Origin: Glandiceps talaboti | Lineage: Eukaryota; Hemichordata; Enteropneusta; Spengelidae | DNA: 64,000 nucleotides | Direction: 5' to 3' | Assembly (NCBI RefSeq): GCF_964340395.1 | Contig: NC_135559.1 | Coordinates: 18,080,550-18,144,549 of the forward strand | Part shown: piece after piece, positions 23,026-33,264 of the stretch | Numbering within the stretch: position 1 is the first letter of the stretch | How the letters are laid out: each line of letters opens with the position of its first letter | Made by a program: the position numbers and the translations under genes | The notes under the pieces: generated by a model | The model's database searches: none | What the model saw: the letters and a program-made list of their open reading frames with translations, nothing else | Told to the model about the DNA's origin: nothing

Positions 23026-26000
23026 GTGAGTTTTTAAAGCTGTTTGATTATATCTAAGTGTGATGTGGTTGTTTCGTTTTCTCTCTCCAAGAGCTTGAAG
23101 CCCCTGCTAGTGTTATTTCGAGAGGAGTGCTGACATAAGTCAGTTTCAACGTTAAACATAATTTCTATAGCATTAGCAGAACGCAGCTGGAACGTTACCC
23201 ACATCATAGGGGCGTGTAGTATTCATTAGATTGTTGTTTTCCATGTCTAGAATCTAGATATGACAACGTTTTGACTTGGCCACATTTTCCCTACCCCTAC
23301 GGAAAGAATATTTTTGTATAGAGCATAAATTGATGTATCTGTAGTAGCATGATTCGTGTGATGTTTTCTTAGGGAAACAGCAATCTAAGGAGTAATGTAA
23401 GTGGCACTTTGGAGGGTCTATGCTTTGAACCACATACCGTACGTAAACGTACACGTAACGTAACGTACCGAAGCGCTAATATTTTATCATCTAAAGGTGC
23501 TATGATGACAACTTTCCTGCAAGAATGTACAAAAATGAACAGTTAGAGTCTGTACAAGAGATGAGATGTACATTTGAATTTAAGTAATTGACAATACCGC
23601 ATTTCGCATTTCACTAGTGCTCAACAGACAAAGGAAGGGACTTACTCTGTATGCAAGCAGGACCATGTTAGCTTAACCATGAACCCAATGATAGACTGTG
23701 ATGTGTATCTTCTTTTAAGTACTGAGTAGACACTGTTCTATCAGTACATGTTCCCATTTCCTTGACTGTAGTGGCAGAACAAATTTGATGCCATAATCAA
23801 ATATATATGAAGCGCCCATGACAAACCATACTCCATGTTCTTCTCACAGAAAAGGGAGAAATTTCATGAATCATTCAGTTGTGCACTTTATCAATAATGT
23901 GACAGTACAGATTCCATGCAATTAACAAGAAACACCAGATTAAAACTTTGTTTCACCTTCATTGTTCTCATAGTCCACTGTTGCTGCATGGGGCTCAGCA
24001 GTCATATATGTGAATTAGATCTATGCACACTGAATATTTGGGACCATTTATGTGCAGGTAACAAGCACATAAGAGTCAGTTTTGTTGTTTCTTGGTCATC
24101 ATGTGTAGTTTATGTGAATGATTCTCCAAAACCCAAAGGTTATGAAAATCCCAGGCTCTGTACTGTTTCCTGGATTGGCATTCAACTGTAAAATTACAAT
24201 GTTAATCTGCAAATTGTAGTCAAGGTGAAATCAGGTACCTCATCCTATCAAAACAAAGGAATTCATTCATGATTTAAGTAAATTTTGTTAAGATCCCCCC
24301 TCCCTCACCTCCTGTCACTGGGGTTCCCAAACCTTGGCAGTAATACATCATCATAAAAGGTTAGGCCTCTTTGTGACTCTTTGTTCATATTGTTTCTTGT
24401 AAATTGTTTTGTGAGTGCAGTAACAATGTCATTGTAGTTCTTTTGTTGTTGTACCATTGACAATAGCACAGAGTAATGCCATTAATATGGAGTTCACTTG
24501 TTATGTTATCTCTTTTGCAGCCCCCTAACTAATGTGAGGAATATAAACAAATTAAATGAAACAGAAGCAAGTCTTGGAATAGCGCCCTCTAAGTCCTGGC
24601 ATAATCAGTACAAAGACAGTGCCTGGATATTTATTGGTGGTCTACCTTATGACCTGACAGAGGGAGATATAATCTGTGTTTTCTCTCAGTAAGTACAAAT
24701 ATGAATATTTCATATGGTGCACCATCCAAGATGGTGGTCTACCACTTGACCTGACAGAGGGAGATATGTGTTTTCTCTCAGTAAGTACAAATTTGAATAT
24801 TTCCCATGGTGCACCATTCAAGATGGTGGTATACCTTTTGATCTGACAGGGGGAGATATAATTTGTTTTCTTGCAGTAAGTATAGACTTTAAATATTTCC
24901 CGTGGTGCACCATCCAAGATGTCTATCATGGTTGCTACTAGTACTACTACTAACTTATATGTTGAGATCAGCAAAATCACACTACAACTCTACAGACTTT
25001 CAAGTATGGAACATTTTGTCAAGTGCCAGTTATGCACAGACGTCAGCTCATACACTAAACACATTAACACTGGCAAGTCAACACATTGAAAACATGGTGA
25101 AAGATAAACATGGTGTATGATGGTCTGTGTATATAACAATAAGTGAATTTCCCATGATGCCTCTGGCCAGCAATGTGCCCTCTAGTGACAGCCAAATATT
25201 GTTGTGGTGGTTCGAAATGATAAAAACAGGGATTTCTTGTGAGTCATCACAGAGTAAGAGATAGAGGAATACCCAATTTTGGTGCGTCATTAGAAATTGT
25301 GTACATCAGTGGTGCATCAAATTGGCTTAGAGGGCGCACTTGCTGGCCAGTATTTTTATTATACCTTTGGTCATCACTACATTCATTTTCTTCTTTACAA
25401 CAGATATGGAGAAATTGTGAACATAAATCTAGTCCGAGACAAGAAGACGGGAAAGCAGAAAGGGTTCTGTTTTATTTGTTATGAAGATCAAAGAAGTACA
25501 GTACTAGCAGTTGATAACTTAAACAGCGTAAAGGTGAATCTTACATTATACTAGCAGAACTTAAACAGCGTAAAGGTGAAACTTACATTATACTAGCAGC
25601 ATATCAGCATAAAATTAGCATATGACCTGTTGACATTCAAGGATGAAGGTCACATTTCTTGCATATCATTAACTAGGTCACATCCGAGTAATTTCTCTCA
25701 ATCAACATGATGTAAATATCATGTGACTTGAACCAAATTTTTCTACACTCTGCCAGACAACTCTTTTTCACACCATCCTAATCTGAAATGCATCTATGGT
25801 TTATGTACAGCTTCTTGGGAGGACTCTAAGGGTTGATCACGTGGCAGATTATAGGAAACCAAAAGAAGATGAAGGTGATGATGACATTACAAAGAAAATC
25901 AGACAGGAAGGAGTTGCACCTAAAACTCCACCTCCATCATCATCATCCTCAGAGGAAGAAGAAGTCTATGAAGTCAGAGTCAAAAAGATGAAGAAAGGTA

Positions 26001-28668
26001 TTGTTAGCATTGGTTTCTCTCTCATGCTTGGTCACCTGCTGTTTTGGCAGGTGAATCAGCACTTTTAGGTTGGTTAATATTCTAATTAGGAGTTAATATA
26101 AGGTGAGACACACCAGCGTTTGAGGCACTTCCAGAATAAGCGCCATACCGTGGGTCATGTTTACAACTAAATGAGCCAACCTATGTCAGTGACCCGAGTC
26201 ACGGTATAGACTGTGTTTGAACACATTGGGCTGTAGTCTAGATGCTATTCGTGGCATCAAATCTCAAGATCTCTCTTTACTTCTAGCTCAATGAGGTCCT
26301 GAGATAAAGTTTCAAATTCAACCGAGTCCACCTACACAGTCATTAATGTCATGTCTTTGAAAGGGTAGACAGTATGAACCATTAATATTCAGATTACAGA
26401 TATTTTTCAGCTAATCAACAATATTAAAGTGTTTCAGTACAGGTTGATATAACATTAAAATCATAATGCAGTACATTAGAACTAGTGCAGTCTACCTGTA
26501 GACTTGAAGGACTAACGCTGTCACACTATTTCAGCTATCCTAACTACCAGTAGACTTGAAGGACTAACACTACTACACTATTTCAGCTATCCTAACCGTA
26601 GCCTACCTGTAGACTTGAAGGACTAATGCTACTACACTATTTCAGCTATCCTAAATGTAGCCTACCTGTAGACTTGAAGGACTAACACTACTACACTATT
26701 TCAGCTATCCTAACTGTAGCCTACCTGTAGACTTGAAGGACTAACACTACTACACTATTTCAGCTATCCTAACTGTAGCCTACCTGTAGACTTGAAGGAC
26801 TAACACTACTACACTATTTCAGCTATCCTAAATACAGCTACCTGTAGACTTGAAGGACTAACACTACTACACTATTTCAGCTATCCTAACTGTAGCCTAC
26901 CTGAAGACTTGAAGGACTAACACTACTACACTATTTCAGCTATCCTAACTGTAGCCTACCTGAAGACTTGAAGGACTAACACTACTACACTATTTCAGCT
27001 ATCCTAATCGTAGCCTACGTGTAGACTTGAAGGACTAAAGGACTAACACTACTACACTATTTCAGCTATCCTAACTGTAGCCTACCCGTAGTGTTGAAGG
27101 ACTAACTCTACTACACTATTTCGGCTATCCTAACTGTAGCCTACGTGTAGACTTGAGGGACTAACACTACTACACTATTTGTAGTGTTGGACATCATCTC
27201 CTTGAAGTCAGACAAATCTCACCAGTGTATAGGGTTTTGTAGAAACATTTTCGCCATTTGGCAAGCGTAGAATTGCCACTGATGAGTTTCTGAATACCCA
27301 TTTTCATCGGTTCTGGTATCAATGATTTATTGTAGAAGGAGTCGAGTAGCAATTTTAGGAATTTGTCAGCAGATTTTCTTGAAAGACATGCAGAATATTT
27401 GCAACGAAACTAAGGAAAACATATGCACCTGTTATGACTTTGCCAAAGATATAGATTTATTTGAATAGGTATGACAAAAGAAATTTACATACTAAAACTC
27501 ATCATACACACTGACTACCCAAGTTATTGACACTTTGACATTGAAAAGTGTTTTATTGACAGCACATGCTTAATTTAGTTGTTGGTACATTTTTATACAT
27601 GAATTATTGAAGAAGTTATTAAATAAGGAACCTCCAAGCATACCAATCAGAGAGAGTTGTGGGTAAGATATTGTACAGTGAATTGGTCCTTGTCTCATAG
27701 GCAAGTTTTCTGCTAATTTTCATCTGTATTCATTCATGATACGCTGTGAACAAACAGACAAACAGTCATGCAGACAAACAAACAAACACAGGAACAAATA
27801 CATTATTTGAAAATGTCTTGTCTTGAGTACCAAAATTTTAACCAATACACAACATACTTTGATAAGCTGAAAACTGCAAATTATCAGTCTTTTTCACTCC
27901 ATGGGAGATTGATAGATGGTTCTGTTTGTGATGTGATTACAGTGAATGTTCCCATAGATATTCTTAGGGAGAAAGGACCGTCCTTAGAGCTTGTGTCTTG
28001 TCTTGTTAGGAAATTGACAACCCGTAACACTGTGTGCATCTTTGAATTTCATCTCTACAGACAAAGGTTCTGCTCATAAAAAGTCAAAGAAAAAGGTCAA
28101 AAAAGAACAACGTGAGAAAGAGACTAGACAGGAGAAAGAAAAGCATGGAGATTGGAGTCAAGAAAGGAAAAGCAAACCAACACACAAACATGAGACATCT
28201 GCGAGGAAACAGAGACCTGAGAGTGATGATGACAGACAAGACAGAAAGAGAAAACATGGACAGGATGATGAAGATAAACATATTCAAGACTATCACCAGG
28301 AAAGAACAGATAGAACTTCCAAAGAAAAGTACAGGGATTATGGCAGTAAGGATGATCATAAGGAGTCCTATCGAGAAAGAGATGAGCAACCTAGGGGGTA
28401 CTACCAAAAAGATGATCCACATAGAACCAGAACAAAAGAATCCTATCCAGACACACATAGGGACAGAGACAGAGGGTCATACAGAGACCCACACAGAGGG
28501 TCAGACAGAGACCCACACAGAGGGTCATACAGAGAAAGAGATGTGGATCAAGTCAGGCACAGGGACTTTGAGAGAGACAGGGACTATGACAGATACAGAT
28601 ATAGAGACAGTGATAGAGACCAAGACAGACATAGAGACAGAGGTAGAGAGCGAGATAGACATAGATGA
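23021..28668 (+). CDS. RBMX2: RBMX2, RNA-binding motif protein X-linked 2 (5 exons, 365 aa)
   Basis: Coding exons: 23021-23025, 24521-24688, 25404-25533, 25811-25997, 28061-28668. The sum is 1098 nt, giving 365 residues plus TGA; the human protein is 322. RBMX2 (yeast Ist3/Snu17) is a subunit of the RES complex with BUD13 and SNIP1, which joins the activated spliceosome in the nucleus. The N-terminus MNPLTNVRNINKLNE matches the family. One RRM spans about residues 36-114, with RNP2 WIFIGGL (37-43) and RNP1 KGFCFICY (77-84). After it come an acidic/Ser patch and a long Lys/Arg/Asp/Glu-rich tail of RD/RE dipeptides and repeated PHRGS. All junction phases agree. Introns 2-4 carry unusual duplications of splice-boundary sequence. 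Confidence 0.93.
23208..23397 (+). mobile_element. decayed copy of a 193-bp hAT-like MITE (RBMX2 intron 1)
   Basis: It shares ggggcgtgta, tagattgttgttttcca, ttcgt-tgat-ttttc-taag and aatctaag in order with the intact element at 36768-36960. The right terminus is eroded. It lies about 180 bp downstream of RBMX2 exon 1. Confidence 0.7.
24521..24688 (+). CDS. RBMX2: RBMX2 exon 2 (N-terminus, RNP2 half of RRM)
   Basis: Acceptor tcttttgcag, donor GTAAGT at 24689. It encodes the conserved N-terminus through DSAWIFIGGLPYDLTEGD and VFS, and ends within the Gln codon. Its last 53 nt and the donor are copied twice more just downstream. Confidence 0.93.
24636..24920 (+). repeat. triplication of the RBMX2 exon 2 end, donor and flanking intron
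   Basis: Three tandem copies start at 24636, 24733 and 24825 (periods 97 and 92 bp). Each contains the exon part (ggtggtctacc...gagggagatat), a consensus donor (GTAAGT at 24689, 24781, 24876) and about 45 bp of intron ending caccatccaagatg. Copies 2 and 3 have small deletions (5 and 2 nt) that break the frame. Confidence 0.9.
25404..25533 (+). CDS. RBMX2: RBMX2 exon 3 (RNP1 half of RRM)
   Basis: Acceptor ctttacaacag, donor GTGAAT at 25534. It encodes YGEIVNINLVRDKKTGKQKG and the RNP1 block, and ends in phase 0 after NSVK. The donor is weaker than GTAAGT and is duplicated 42 bp downstream. Confidence 0.93.
25516..25599 (+). repeat. duplication of the RBMX2 exon 3 donor, 42-bp unit
   Basis: Two tandem copies of a unit beginning aacttaaacagcgtaaag, then gtgaa-cttacattatactagcag, at 25516 and 25558. 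They differ by one base. The second copy places another GTGAAA donor-like site in the intron. Confidence 0.9.
25811..25997 (+). CDS. RBMX2: RBMX2 exon 4 (end of RRM and acidic/Ser segment)
   Basis: Acceptor atgtacag; opens LLGRTLRVDHVADYRKPKE, then PPPSSSSSEEEE. Donor GTATTG at 25998 is non-ideal. Ends in phase 1. Confidence 0.88.
26485..27185 (+). repeat. 59-bp minisatellite with branch-point/acceptor-like units (RBMX2 intron 4)
   Basis: About 12 copies of a 59-bp unit starting cctacctgtagacttgaagg. Each contains ggactaacac, 10-15 bases of C/T-rich sequence and ctatttcag. Divergence is low, with small indels. It sits about 900 bp 5' of the true exon 5 acceptor. Confidence 0.93.
28061..28668 (+). 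CDS. RBMX2: RBMX2 exon 5 (basic/acidic repeat tail)
   Basis: Acceptor atctctacag; opens DKGSAHKKSKKKVKKE and runs to TGA at 28666-28668. The last 70 residues are almost all Arg/Asp/Glu/His/Tyr dipeptides (YRDRDR-like). Candidate AATAAA signals downstream lie at 29822 and 29864; I cannot tell which is used. Confidence 0.92.
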
Positions 28669-30162
28669 TTAAAAGGTGGTACAGCTTATAGTATTTAGAT
28701 CAGGTCAAAAGTTATTGCTCAGCTTTTACTATCATTCAGTGTATGTACATGGTTTCTGTATGAATAGCTGGTACATCGTTGCAAACAATGGCACTGTCCA
28801 GAACGCACCAAAGTGTAGCAGGAGAAATAACATCTGGTTTGCAAGAATGAGCTGGTAGAATTGGTTGATTATATCATAATGATGTAATGTATGGTCAAGT
28901 GTGCCTAGGTGACAACTTCCCCATAAAATTAAAGTTCTCCACATCTCTGGACTTTGCAATATGAAAGCTTCTGTATTCAGTATACCTTGTCCTTTCAATA
29001 CAAAAGTAGCAGAAATTTTGGGGTTCAATGTCCTATTCCCAAGAAAATTAACAATCTTATATTTCCATTTTAACATAGTCTTAGTTACCCAAACTCTAAC
29101 TGTTGACATCTCATCTCACTCACTTTATGGCTGTCGTCGCCCCCCCCCCCCCCCCCCCAGCTAGTCTGGGGAAATATTAGCCAAACTTTATGTGACCGTC
29201 CACTTTCGGTTAGGACGAATGCGTCATGATGGGAAAGTTCACTGCCAAGAATGTGAAGCAGAGTGAAATCTCAGGCACTTCAAACTCCTGTGCCAAATAT
29301 TTGACAGTCTAAAGCAAAAGATACCTATATTTTGCAAATAATGTAATTTCAATCTATGGCCTTAGTATGATTCGTGCATCCTCAGGAAGAATCATATACA
29401 TTTCTTTTTCTTATTTCCCCATACTGTCTATCCCTTTATTTGATTCTTATTTTGACATTCAAAATTTTTTCATGGTGATTCCTGATTTTACTTGATTTAA
29501 ACTGAAACAGGGTTTCAGTGTTAAAAATATTGCATACTGATACTGCTATATTTTCATCAAAACATCATACAATTTTCTTCTGTGCCACATTTTCCCATTA
29601 CAATGAAATCTTAGTGAAAGCCTATTTTTAACCTCTTTTCCACTTCTGTTCTTTGAGTAAATGTGTTTATGTGTACATGTAAGCAATTTTGGTTTTGTTT
29701 TGTTTTGTTTTGTTTTTTGAGGGGTTTAGAGAAAAAAGTTGAAAAATTCAAACTCCATTATGAACGACAAGAGTTGTGCATCAGTATTTTGGAAAATATC
29801 AGTAATGTTGATTTAATAAGAAATAAATGTACTGTTGTGGTTTTGAGACTCGCAAGTTTTATCAATAAATGTTGCGAAATGATATTACTAAAACTCTAAA
29901 CTGTGTTCTCTTACTTTGAAACAATTTCTTTGTGCTTCAATAGCAACCTAAGAGTCTAGTCTGTAAGGTATGCCGTGATGGGGCCACCCTCTAACATGTC
30001 ACATGTGGACATCAGTCATTTTTGGATATGATGGGTTGGTGAGGCAGTGTGACATGATGTGTCTTACAGTCTAACAAAGAGTTTTGCATGTGTAGTATGG
30101 ATTTTGTGCAGGCGAGTGTTATGTTCTGTTAAAATGTTCAAACCTGCCACAAATATGAGAAG

Positions 30163-30246
30163 ATGATGATGATGATGATGGTGATGGTGGTGGTGGTGGT
30201 GGTGGTGGTGGTGGTGGTGGTGATGATGATGATGGTGATGATGAAT
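30163..30246. repeat. (GAT)n/(GGT)n microsatellite
   Basis: GAT units flank a central GGT block; the same motif pair as the array at 21.4 kb. Confidence 0.93.
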
Positions 30247-30718
30247 ACAGTCATCACCCAATAAAAATCATAAAATCCACAATACAAGAATAATCTTGAC
30301 ACTCAACAAGACATGTCGCCCATGTTTGGTTGAAATCAGTGTAAACTAACTGTAAACACATTATATTGATAACAAAAAAGACCATTTATGAATGTAAGTT
30401 ATCAAAAACTATACCATCCTTTAATATTGTGAAATTAAATGTAAGACTTGCAAAAAGGATTGAATGCCATATTGCCAAAAGAGAAGACTGTCTCCCGAAG
30501 TTTTATGCAAAATGGGACAATTTTGAAGTTTAAATGAATTTTGGTTCCCTACCTCTGCATTGTACCTTTTTTTTAAAAACTTATTTTAGATGCTCTCATT
30601 GGTGCCATGTGTTATTTTTTGCAATTGTGTTGATGTAATTTGTCTCTCTCGAAATAAAAAACTTAAAAAAAAAAAAATAAAAAAAAAAACCTGTAAACTC
30701 CCAGGGTAGTACTGATGG

Positions 30719-30773
30719 TTGTATGTATGTATGTATGTATGTATGTATGTATGTATGTATGTATGTATGTGTG
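30719..30773. repeat. (GTAT)n microsatellite
   Basis: About 13 GTAT units, then a short GT and G run. Confidence 0.93.
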
Positions 30774-30997
30774 TGTGTGGGGGGGGGGATACTCCCCAAA
30801 TATTGCAGCTGGGAGTGTGCGGCCAAGTTCAAAACTTCTACCTATGTATAATCCAAAAACAGATCTATTAGGTATTTCCAGTCACTATCACCCAATCAAT
30901 TCACCTTTTTTCTCGTGCTGTGAAGGTAGACACTCTTACAGTCCCAAGAGCTTCGCATAACTAAAATTTAGGTTGTTTTGTATGTACCTATATACTA

Positions 30998-31130
30998 CTG
31001 CATAATTGTACTCGAATATCCTTGTACTGTGCGCCCTCATCGATCACACAGGTCTAACCATGCGTTAACTAGTCAACGAATGGTTAGCCCTATGAGGGCG
31101 CACAGTACAAGGATATCCAAGTATATGCAG
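30998..31130. mobile_element. foldback MITE with TA duplication, 133 bp
   Basis: Inverted arms start CTGCATA and share aatatccttgtactgtgcgc with the mirrored arm. The ends are flanked by TA at 30996-30997 and 31131-31132. A TA duplication is typical of Tc1/mariner-type elements. The loop is about 30 bp. Confidence 0.78.
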
Positions 31131-31411
31131 TAGATATTCTCTTATTCATTATTATCATTGTATTCAATACTGTAGTTTAGTGTTTTATTTATATTTATAA
31201 GTATCTATTGTTTTTGTTTCTGTATGTTGTTTTTGACTCTAGATAATATATTTTTACATTATTTCATGTCAAATAAAATATATTAATACTATGATTATGC
31301 CAATCAAGATAATGCCTAATTACCCCAGAAAATATGATTAAGTATGCCCCCATGTCACAGTGTATGATGGCAACCCCACGGGTACGTTTTTGAGACAAAA
31401 TTATCGATTTA

Positions 31412-33176
31412 AGGGAGTGTACATTTTTAATTTCCAGGGGGAGGCCGGAGGATTTCTAATGAAGCAAGGGATTTTTATTGGTGCCCCCCCCCTACAAAAA
31501 CTGGTATAAATTATCTGCCCCCCCCCCCCCCTAAGACTTTAAGTTTTTATTTCATGGCCCCCCCCTGAAACCACTAACAAAAATACGCACAGATGAAACA
31601 CAGATACAGCAACACATAGATTTGCCAGCAGTTGCTACATGTATTAACTTATTCCATATTTATACTTACTTCAGAATTGAACCAGTGCACAAAGTTGTTG
31701 AATCATGGACACTCATAAAATCACAAATAAAGACTATTATAAGTTAAATTGGCTGACAGGATGTCTACTTACAACTGAGGGGTGACAGAATAGACTACTG
31801 GTCTGGCTACACTTTTTCTTGGATTTTTAGCCCATCACTGACATAAATAAATTAGCAAATAAATGAACAAGTAAATATATATATATATTACTTATTTATC
31901 ACAGTTTTGGAAAAAAATAGTGCAAAATTGCACCATGAGGAAACTTTTTTCCATGTGAACATATTCAAATTTTAGGATTAATTTGCAGTGGTTGGTCACA
32001 TAATCATTTATTATTAATTTAAACACTTCATAAATTACACATTTTAGAAACATTTTTAATTGCAGTGCAAATGGAAAACATGTTATTTAAGATTGAAATA
32101 CATATTAAGACCCTTCCTATATTATAGTATTCATATTATCTCTACGCAAAATATAAAACACTTCTGGACTATATTTCAAGAGACTTTAGTAAACTGATGC
32201 CCTGAGGGGGGGGGGGGGGGGCAGTACATGTATCACTTCAAAGGGTTGAATAATATTTTTATGAATGCATGGCTTGTTATGAATACATTAAATGATGAAG
32301 CTGCTATTTCTCGTTTTGCTGAGAAATATATTGTCAGTGTGAACAGTGTTAAAAACTACATTGAACATTTAAGAAATTTGGAGAGGATGAAAAACATTAG
32401 ATCCAGACATCGGTTAGAGGTACAGAAGAAAAGAGAAAACAAGAATTATAATGACTATGACTGGTTGCAGTTATTCATAAGTGGAACTCTAGAAAAATTG
32501 AACGTAAAAGAGCTAAATAAATATCTAGACATGCATAAATTGCCAAAATATAGAAAATTAAAAAGGAGAAAAAGTAGACATAATATCAACGCACATACTT
32601 GGAACACCTGAATTTAGGTCAAGAAAAGTGACTGCAAATGAACTTCAAACTACAACTACAGACATCAGTGATACAAATAGTAGTGACTCTGAAAGTGAAA
32701 ATGCTATAATAGGTGTTATAGACAGTGATGATTGTTTTTCTGATAACTCTGAAACTTCAAGCACGGCTGATATCTCAGACAGTGATTGTGATGAAACAAG
32801 TCCTACAGAATTTCATGGGAAAGTTACCTTGAGAAGTGGCAGAGTCGCCGGTCAATTTTTGTTTCACTGAATACAAATATTGTGATTTAATAGGTTTGTG
32901 CACTGTTTTATCATCAATCCATGTTAAATGCTACTTCTGTAGGACATTGTGCACAGTCAAGTGTTGGGTTTTGCCTATATTTTATTTTATATACATATCT
33001 GGCACTTGTCCATCCTGACATTCAGGTTTAGGGGTTTTTTTTGTGGCCCCCCCTAACAAATAGTGAAATTTTTGTTTAGCCCCCCCCCCCCCCCTAATTT
33101 TTCTTGAGAACAATTGGTGCCCCCCCCCCCCTGAAAATCCTCCGGCCCCCCTGGAAGTTAAAACTGTACACTCCCT
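31412..33176 (+). mobile_element. DNA transposon remnant, 1.77 kb, AGGGAGTGTAC termini
   Basis: The left end AGGGAGTGTAC (31412-31422) and right end GTACACTCCCT (33166-33176) begin imperfect inverted repeats of about 46 bp that include ggccggaggatttt. Subterminal regions carry several long C runs on this strand at both ends. The left flank reads ttaa; the right reads taat, so a TTAA target is possible but not proven. Inside is a frameshifted coding remnant (32228-32870). A second copy lies at 49.6-50.3 kb. Confidence 0.78.
32228..32870 (+). pseudogene. coding remnant inside the AGGGAGTGTAC transposon
   Basis: Two open frames follow each other: 127 codons (32228-32611) and 80 codons (32628-32870). 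The copy at 49.6 kb shows they are one frame split by a one-base insertion near 32570. The first part is helical and basic (RFAEKYIVSVNSVKNYIEHL, then DYDWLQLFISGTLEKLNVKE), like a SAP-type DNA-binding segment. The second is acidic and Ser/Asp-rich and ends in VTLRSGRVAG. No catalytic transposase residues are visible, so this looks like the C-terminal part of an element protein. I do not recognise the family. Confidence 0.55.
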
Positions 33177-33264
33177 AATATTGCAGAATTATGGGAACTT
33201 TTAAGTCATTTCTAAGTATCACAACATTTACTTTCATCTGACCTTTTATTCAGTTTTAATCAAC

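Larger units (their letters stand above)
28669..31400. other. RBMX2 3' flank and intergenic sequence
   Basis: No further gene. Simple repeats lie at 29143 (C run), 29694 (TTTTG), 30163 and 30719. At 30650-30690 AATAAA is followed at once by an A-rich tract, which looks like the poly(A) end of a retroposed sequence. Confidence 0.5.

Noticed and set aside
23916-24191. 91-codon frame in RBMX2 intron 1
   Set aside because: Lies inside an intron and has no family features; a chance frame.
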